Assembly (NCBI RefSeq): GCF_024623785.1
Contig: NZ_JANKBZ010000020.1
Span: 1-64,000 of the forward strand
Origin: Archangium lipolyticum
Lineage (GTDB): Bacteria > Myxococcota > Myxococcia > Myxococcales > Myxococcaceae
Reading direction: 5' to 3'
DNA length: 64,000 bases
Shown here piece by piece: positions 59,945 through 64,000 of the stretch; positions within the stretch are counted from its first letter, which is position 1; every line of letters starts with the position of its first letter. The notes beneath the pieces were generated by a model. That model worked only from the letters and a program-made list of their open reading frames with translations. It was not told where the DNA came from and made no database searches. The position numbers were made by a program, and so were the translations under genes.

Positions 59945-61041
59945 ACCGGACGCTCTTCCGCTACGTGGCGCGCACGTACCTCCAGTTCGCGGTGGGCATC
60001 CTCGCCGCGGTGGTGACGGTGTTCCTCGTCGTGGACTTCGTCGACCGGGCGCGCAACTACACCGGCGAGGGCTGGGTCTGGAACGTGATGTTGCTGTACG
60101 CCAACAAGGCGCTGGTCTCCACGCAGCAGGTGGGGCCGGCGGCGCTGCTGCTGGCCGCGGGGGCCTCGGTGTCCTCCCTGCGCAAGCGCGGCGAGGTGAC
60201 GGCGATGCGTGCCCTGACCTTTGGACCGGGCGCCCTCTACCTGCCCGTGGCGCTGTGCGTGGCGGTGGCCTGCGTGGGGCTCGTCGCGTTCGACGAGTGG
60301 GTCGTCGTCAAGGCGGCCCGGCGCGTGGAGCAGATCACCACCGAGAAGTTCAACCGCTGGGGCGACTGGGGCCTGTACCACAGCCCCAAGCAGTGGTTCC
60401 GCCGGGGCGACAACATCTTCTACCTGCGTGCGGGCAGTGCGCAGGAAGGCTTCCGCAACGTGGCGATCCTCACCGTCACCCCGGACTTCCGGTTGGCGAG
60501 GCGCCTGGACGCGCGGACGATGTCCCCGGTGGAGGGCAGCCGCTGGAAGCTGAGCGGCGTGGTGGAGCGCTCGTTCACGAAGGATGGCCAGTCCCAGGTG
60601 CACCAGGTGGACGAGGCCGAGTACGAGCTGGGCGTCACCCCGGACACCTTCCGCATCCGCCCTGGCCGGCCCGAGCAGATGGGGCTGCCGGTGCTGCGCG
60701 AGCAGATCCAGGCGCGCCGGGAGGTGGGACTGGAGACGGGGCGGTTCTCGCTCGCGTTCCACAACCGCTTCGCCTACCCGCTGGCGGGCTTTCCCGCGGC
60801 GCTGCTGGCGGTGGGACTGGCGCTGCGCCCGGGACGCAAGGGGCACCTGACGGTGGCCATCGTCGAGGGTCTGCTCGTCTCGGTGACGATGTGGGGCCTG
60901 ATGGTGGTGACCCGCACGCTGGCGATCTCCGAGCGCATGTCACCGGCGGTGGCCGCGTGGCTCCCGGTCGCGCTGCTGGTGGTGGCCGCGGCCCTGCTGT
61001 GGATGCAGGGCGAGGGCTGGCTGCGGAGACGAAGCACGTGA
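59941..61041 (+). CDS. lptG: LPS export permease LptG (YjgP/YjgQ family)
   Basis: 366 residues from GTG 59941, overlapping lptF by four bases. The start FRYVARTYLQFAVGILAAVVTVFLVVDFVDRARN and the loop SLRKRGEVTAMRALTFGP match LptG, which generally has YL...F and ..D..E..... at these places. A periplasmic jellyroll lies at about 120-250, and the final helices include FHNRFAYPLAGFPAALLAVGLALR. It should pair with LptF to move lipopolysaccharide out of the inner membrane toward the bridge. The next gene, an O-antigen-ligase-like protein, overlaps its stop by four bases, fitting an LPS function. Confidence 0.86.
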   Translation: MNRTLFRYVARTYLQFAVGILAAVVTVFLVVDFVDRARNYTGEGWVWNVMLLYANKALVSTQQVGPAALLLAAGASVSSLRKRGEVTAMRALTFGPGALYLPVALCVAVACVGLVAFDEWVVVKAARRVEQITTEKFNRWGDWGLYHSPKQWFRRGDNIFYLRAGSAQEGFRNVAILTVTPDFRLARRLDARTMSPVEGSRWKLSGVVERSFTKDGQSQVHQVDEAEYELGVTPDTFRIRPGRPEQMGLPVLREQIQARREVGLETGRFSLAFHNRFAYPLAGFPAALLAVGLALRPGRKGHLTVAIVEGLLVSVTMWGLMVVTRTLAISERMSPAVAAWLPVALLVVAAALLWMQGEGWLRRRST

Positions 61042-62267
61042 ACGTGCGGCCCGAGGCGCTCGAGCGCTGGCTGCTCGTGTTCCTGTCCCTGTGGGGCGTG
61101 GGCTGCCTGTTCCTGGAGGCCGTGTCCGCGGTGGGGTTCGTGGGGTGTGCGCTGGGCGCGGTGGTGGTGGCCCGGCGGAACGGCGTCACCGTGCGCGGGG
61201 CCTTGCGCGCCTGGGCGCCCCTGGTGGCCTTCCTCGCGTGGGCGCTGCTGGCGCCGCTGCTCTCCGGAAACCCACCGAGAGGCACGGGCGTGGCGCGCCT
61301 GCTGGACTTCGTGGGCATCCCCGTGGCGGCGGTGGCGCTCGGCGCCCTGTCGGAGGCGCGGCGGGTGCGCCTGGCGTGGGTGCTGGGTGGAGTGTTCCTC
61401 ATCTCGTGCGCGGTGGCGGGGCTGCAGCACTTCGGGGTGTGGCCGCCGCCGGAGGCCTGGGCGCCGCTGGCGTGGACGCGCATCCCGTTCGATCGCGTCT
61501 ACGAGCTCGTTCCCGGCACGGAGGATCGCTTCATGGCCGGGGGACTGCTGTTCCACCGGCTGAAGTTCTCGCACATCGGCGGCATGGCGGTGGCCTTCGC
61601 GCTGGGCGTGGGGCTGCACCTGCAAGGCCGGCGGCGCATTGCTGCGCTGACGGTGGCGGGGGTGGGGCTCGTCGCCGTGGGCCTCTTCCCGTACGCGCGA
61701 GCGGCCAGCGTGGCCCTGGTGGCGGTGATGGGGTTGGTGGTGGTGATTGGCCTGCCGAGGCGCGTGGGCCTGCCCGCGTGCGCCGCGGTGTTGGGGCTGG
61801 CCGGGTTGGCGCTGGCCCTCAACCAGCCCCTGCGCGAGCGCTTCCTCAACAGCACCACGGAGAAGGGCTCGGGGAGCCGGGCGGCGCTGCTGGAGACGGG
61901 GCTGTGCGCGGTGCGCCAGCACCCCGTCACCGGCGTGGGCGCGGGACGTTTCCAGGCCCGCCTCTACGCCACTCCCGACATGCCGCAGCAGGCGCGAGAG
62001 CACGCCGGCAAGTCTCACAACCAGTTCGTCAGCATGGCCGCCGAGGCGGGCGTACCGGGCGCCATCCTCTTCGTGGTGTTGCTGGGCTGGCTCGCCTGGC
62101 GTTTCCCGCTGAAGCGGCCCGAGGGCCTGGGCGCGCTCGGGGCACTTGCCTTCTTCTGCCTGCTGTCGCTGCTGCACGATCCGCTCTTCCACGTGCAGGC
62201 CTCGCAGGCCCTGATGCTGGTGCTGGGCGCGGGGTTGTACCGCCGGACGATGCCCCTTGGTGGTTGA
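61038..62267 (+). CDS. O-antigen ligase (WaaL/Wzy-like) family membrane protein
   Basis: 409 residues from GTG 61038, overlapping lptG by four bases. About eleven hydrophobic segments with a large periplasmic loop. The C-terminal region HPVTGVGAGRFQARLY ... HAGKSHNQFVSMAAEAGVPGAILFVVLL is the Wzy_C/WaaL signature: the GxG with GAGRF, and the catalytic-type H in KSHNQF. Such enzymes join O-polysaccharide to lipid A-core (WaaL) or polymerise repeat units (Wzy). Its position after lptF-lptG favours a role in lipopolysaccharide assembly. A hairpin follows seven bases after the stop, ending the operon. Confidence 0.88.
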   Translation: MNVRPEALERWLLVFLSLWGVGCLFLEAVSAVGFVGCALGAVVVARRNGVTVRGALRAWAPLVAFLAWALLAPLLSGNPPRGTGVARLLDFVGIPVAAVALGALSEARRVRLAWVLGGVFLISCAVAGLQHFGVWPPPEAWAPLAWTRIPFDRVYELVPGTEDRFMAGGLLFHRLKFSHIGGMAVAFALGVGLHLQGRRRIAALTVAGVGLVAVGLFPYARAASVALVAVMGLVVVIGLPRRVGLPACAAVLGLAGLALALNQPLRERFLNSTTEKGSGSRAALLETGLCAVRQHPVTGVGAGRFQARLYATPDMPQQAREHAGKSHNQFVSMAAEAGVPGAILFVVLLGWLAWRFPLKRPEGLGALGALAFFCLLSLLHDPLFHVQASQALMLVLGAGLYRRTMPLGG

Positions 62268-62273
62268 GGGCTT

Positions 62274-62291
62274 GACGCTGAAAGCAGCGTC
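62274..62291 (+). terminator. Hairpin terminator of the purH-lpt operon
   Basis: GACGCTG (62274-62280) pairs with CAGCGTC (62285-62291) over AAAG, seven bases after the O-antigen-ligase stop. Compact and stable; no U-tract. Confidence 0.5.
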
Positions 62292-62350
62292 CATCCCAGA
62301 ACATGCGCACTTCACATCGAGAGGTAGCCCACCAATTATTCTCGGTGCGT

Positions 62351-62704
62351 ATGGACAACGAGAAGAACAGGCTGTCCGGGGGGGGACAGTTGCCTCTCCG
62401 TTTCGGCGACCACATGCGGCGCCTCAGGAACGCAAGGAGACTCACCCAGGAGAAGCTCGCCGAGCGCAGTGAACTGTCCGTCGACGCCATCCGGCGCATC
62501 GAGCGCGGTTCGTTCTCCCCGTCTCTCGAAACGCTGTCGAAGCTGTCGGTGGGGCTCAATGTGTCCTTGAGGACGCTGTTCCACAACTTCGAGCGCGAGC
62601 GGCCCGATCATGTCGCGGAGATCTGCGACTTCCTCTCGCGCCGCTCGGGCCGCGAGGTCCAGCTCGCCTGGCGCGTCCTCCAGGCCATGTTCGAGGAGCA
62701 CTGA
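62351..62704 (+). CDS. XRE-family helix-turn-helix regulator
   Basis: 117 residues from ATG 62351; ATG 62303 would add 16 residues, and neither has a good ribosome site. The DNA-binding domain (about 17-75) reads FGDHMRRLRNARRLTQEKLAERSELSVDAIRRIERG, followed by PSLETLSKLSVGLNVSLRTLF, a full five-helix XRE fold. The C-terminal 35 residues (AEICDFLSRRSGREVQLAWRVLQAMFEEH) form helices probably used for dimerisation. It is a small cytoplasmic repressor-like protein. No phage or toxin-antitoxin partner is next to it. A hairpin starts directly after the stop. Confidence 0.9.
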   Translation: MDNEKNRLSGGGQLPLRFGDHMRRLRNARRLTQEKLAERSELSVDAIRRIERGSFSPSLETLSKLSVGLNVSLRTLFHNFERERPDHVAEICDFLSRRSGREVQLAWRVLQAMFEEH

Positions 62705-62726
62705 GACCCGGAGGATGCGCCGGGTC
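62705..62726 (+). terminator. Hairpin after the XRE gene
   Basis: GACCCGG (62705-62711) pairs with CCGGGTC (62720-62726), with an eight-base loop, immediately after the stop. Confidence 0.5.
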
Positions 62727-62783
62727 GGACCCGGCGGATGTTCCCTGGTTCTCCGCCGCCCGCTGGCCTAAGCAGCGCCCACC

Positions 62784-63152
62784 ATGTCCACCCCGGCCGG
62801 AGTTCCGCCTGTCATTCTCCTGGTCGAGGACGAGTCCGACCTGCGGGACACCATCGAGGAGCTGCTGAGGGACGAGGGCTTCCAGGTGACGTGCATGGCC
62901 GACGGCGAGAAAGCACTCGCGTGGCTCCACGGAGGTCAGAGACCGGCACTGGTGTTGCTCGACTTCATCATGCCCCGGATGAACGGCTGGGCCTTCCTCG
63001 AACGGATGCGGGCCGACCCGGGGCTCGATGGGGTGCCGGTGGTCGCCATCAGTGCCCTGCCGGTGTCGCATCCTTCCCTCGCGGGTGTGTTGCACAAGCC
63101 TTTCGATCTCTCCTCGCTGGTCGAGACCGCCCGGCGGTTCGCCCGGGGGTGA
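62784..63152 (+). CDS. Single-domain (CheY-like) response regulator
   Basis: 122 residues from ATG 62784. A receiver domain only: acidic EDE near 15-17, phosphoacceptor Asp in LVLLDFIMPRMNGW, the Thr/Ser switch in VVAISALP and conserved Lys in LHKPFDLSSL. There is no output domain. It may act by protein contact or as an intermediate in a phosphorelay, for example for the orphan histidine kinases elsewhere in the window, which is speculation. A Ser/Thr kinase gene starts 64 bases downstream on the same strand. Confidence 0.93.
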   Translation: MSTPAGVPPVILLVEDESDLRDTIEELLRDEGFQVTCMADGEKALAWLHGGQRPALVLLDFIMPRMNGWAFLERMRADPGLDGVPVVAISALPVSHPSLAGVLHKPFDLSSLVETARRFARG

Positions 63153-63216
63153 CTGGCGAAGGGGGGCCAAAGCGGACTAAGTCTCGGGAGGGGGCCCCTG
63201 GTGCGCCCGACTCTCC

Positions 63217-64000
63217 ATGACCCAACCGGCTGCCAGTGAAATTCGTGTGGGCACGGTCCTTCGGGACACGTACGAGATCACCTCGCTGCTCGGAAAGGGG
63301 GGCATGGGCTCGGTCTTCCTGGCCCAACATCGCCGGCTCTCCGGCCTCCAGGTAGCGGTCAAGGTCCTCCGGAACAGCGCGAGCCAGAACCCCGAGCTGT
63401 ACGCGCGCTTCCGCCGCGAGGCGGAGATCGCCTCCCAACTCGGCCATCCGAACATCGTCGAGGTGGTCGACTTCGACGCCCTGCCGGATGGCACGCCCTT
63501 CCTCGTCATGGAGTGCCTGCGCGGCGAGAGCCTCGAGCAGCGGCTGGAGCGGGGCCGGCTCCCGCTCGACAAGGCGCTCTCCATCGTCCGGCAGATCGGC
63601 TCGGCCCTCCAGGCGGCGCACCGCGCCGGGGTCGTCCACCGCGATCTCAAGCCCGCCAACGTGTTCCTCGTCCCCACCGACTCCGGCGGCGTGGTGGACG
63701 AGCGGGTGAAGCTGCTCGATTTCGGCATCTCGAAGATGCTCGACTCGCAGACGCTCCAGACCCAGGAAGCCGTGCTGATGGGCACGCCGCAGTACATGTC
63801 GCCCGAACAGGCGATGGGGAAGAACCGGGAGATCGATGCCCGGACGGACCTCTTCGCGCTCGGGTGCATCGTCTACGAGATGCTCACCGGGACGCCGCCG
63901 TTCGCCATCGAGGGGGATGGCGGGAGCGTCGTGCAGGTGATCTTCCGGATCGTCCACACGCAGCCCGAGCCCCTGGCGACGCTCTGTCCAGAGGTGCCCG
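63217..64000 (+). CDS. Ser/Thr protein kinase (N-terminal part, runs off the window)
   Basis: At least 261 residues from ATG 63217, open to the right edge. The kinase domain is intact as far as seen: LLGKGGMGSVFLAQH, VAVKVLRN, HPNIVEVVDF, VVHRDLKPANVFL, LLDFGISKM, MGTPQYMSPEQAMG and RTDLFALGCIVYEMLTG. All catalytic residues (VAVK lysine, HRD and DFG) are present. Compared with the paired PEGA kinases it has the more standard HRDLKPAN loop and an insertion (TDSGGVVDE) before DFG. The C-terminal domains, which define localisation, lie outside the window. No strong ribosome site was seen. Confidence 0.93.
   Translation, partial: MTQPAASEIRVGTVLRDTYEITSLLGKGGMGSVFLAQHRRLSGLQVAVKVLRNSASQNPELYARFRREAEIASQLGHPNIVEVVDFDALPDGTPFLVMECLRGESLEQRLERGRLPLDKALSIVRQIGSALQAAHRAGVVHRDLKPANVFLVPTDSGGVVDERVKLLDFGISKMLDSQTLQTQEAVLMGTPQYMSPEQAMGKNREIDARTDLFALGCIVYEMLTGTPPFAIEGDGGSVVQVIFRIVHTQPEPLATLCPEVP

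Overview
The window reads as chromosomal DNA of a myxobacterium, most likely of the Cystobacter/Archangium/Myxococcus group. The evidence is the very high GC with G/C third positions, a DUF2381 (TIGR02268) protein, five Ser/Thr kinase-type genes (two with PEGA-like C-termini), orphan GAF/PAS histidine kinases, lipoproteins of unknown function, and frequent GTG starts. No rRNA, tRNA, CRISPR array or insertion sequence was recognised, and no origin. Gene density is high, and only one gap exceeds 300 bases (13258-13567, a divergent promoter region).

Layout. (1) 1-2895: accessory module with a small protein, a secreted DUF2381 protein and a kinase-fold protein whose catalytic HRD reads HRA (predicted pseudokinase). 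(2) 2928-7017: LysR regulator divergent from a TPP-dependent acetolactate-synthase-like enzyme and an aldehyde dehydrogenase, with a perfect LysR-type palindrome between them. (3) 7039-17542: divergent sugar locus. Leftward: GH43 lipoprotein then a complete galactofuranose-type ABC importer (ytfQ-ytfR-ytfT-yjfF). Rightward: a second GH43 lipoprotein, galactokinase and a UDPGP-family sugar-nucleotide pyrophosphorylase, which may stand in for GalT. (4) 17646-25514: secreted and envelope proteins (unknown secreted protein, PKD protein, proteinase K-like protease, small helical periplasmic protein, SWIM-finger ATP ligase, di-heme peroxidase, CapA protein). (5) 25525-36545: leftward signalling block with a VWA protein/histidine kinase/response regulator/methyltransferase operon, then two paralogous GAF histidine kinases flanking a membrane-anchored Ser/Thr kinase and a small protein. 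(6) 36652-43650: MATE exporter, thiD, small protein, ThrE-type exporter, and a phospholipid group (pssA, degenerate SDR, acyltransferase). (7) 43910-52554: giant ASH-repeat/VWA lipoprotein, two Ser/Thr kinases with PEGA-like ends, a MerR-type regulator with 14-bp repeats at its start, and a sigma-region-4-like protein. (8) 52661-62267: purH, zinc-ribbon/TPR membrane protein, purD, lptF, lptG and an O-antigen-ligase-like gene, mostly overlapping by GTGA, probably one long transcript. (9) 62351-64000: XRE regulator, single-domain response regulator, and the start of another Ser/Thr kinase.

Several candidate promoters share a TTGAC(C/A) or TTGCCC -35, a 17-base spacer and a TA-initial -10 (13512, 43809, 47425, 52599); these were found by eye and are hypotheses. 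Function calls rest on motif recognition without database searches.
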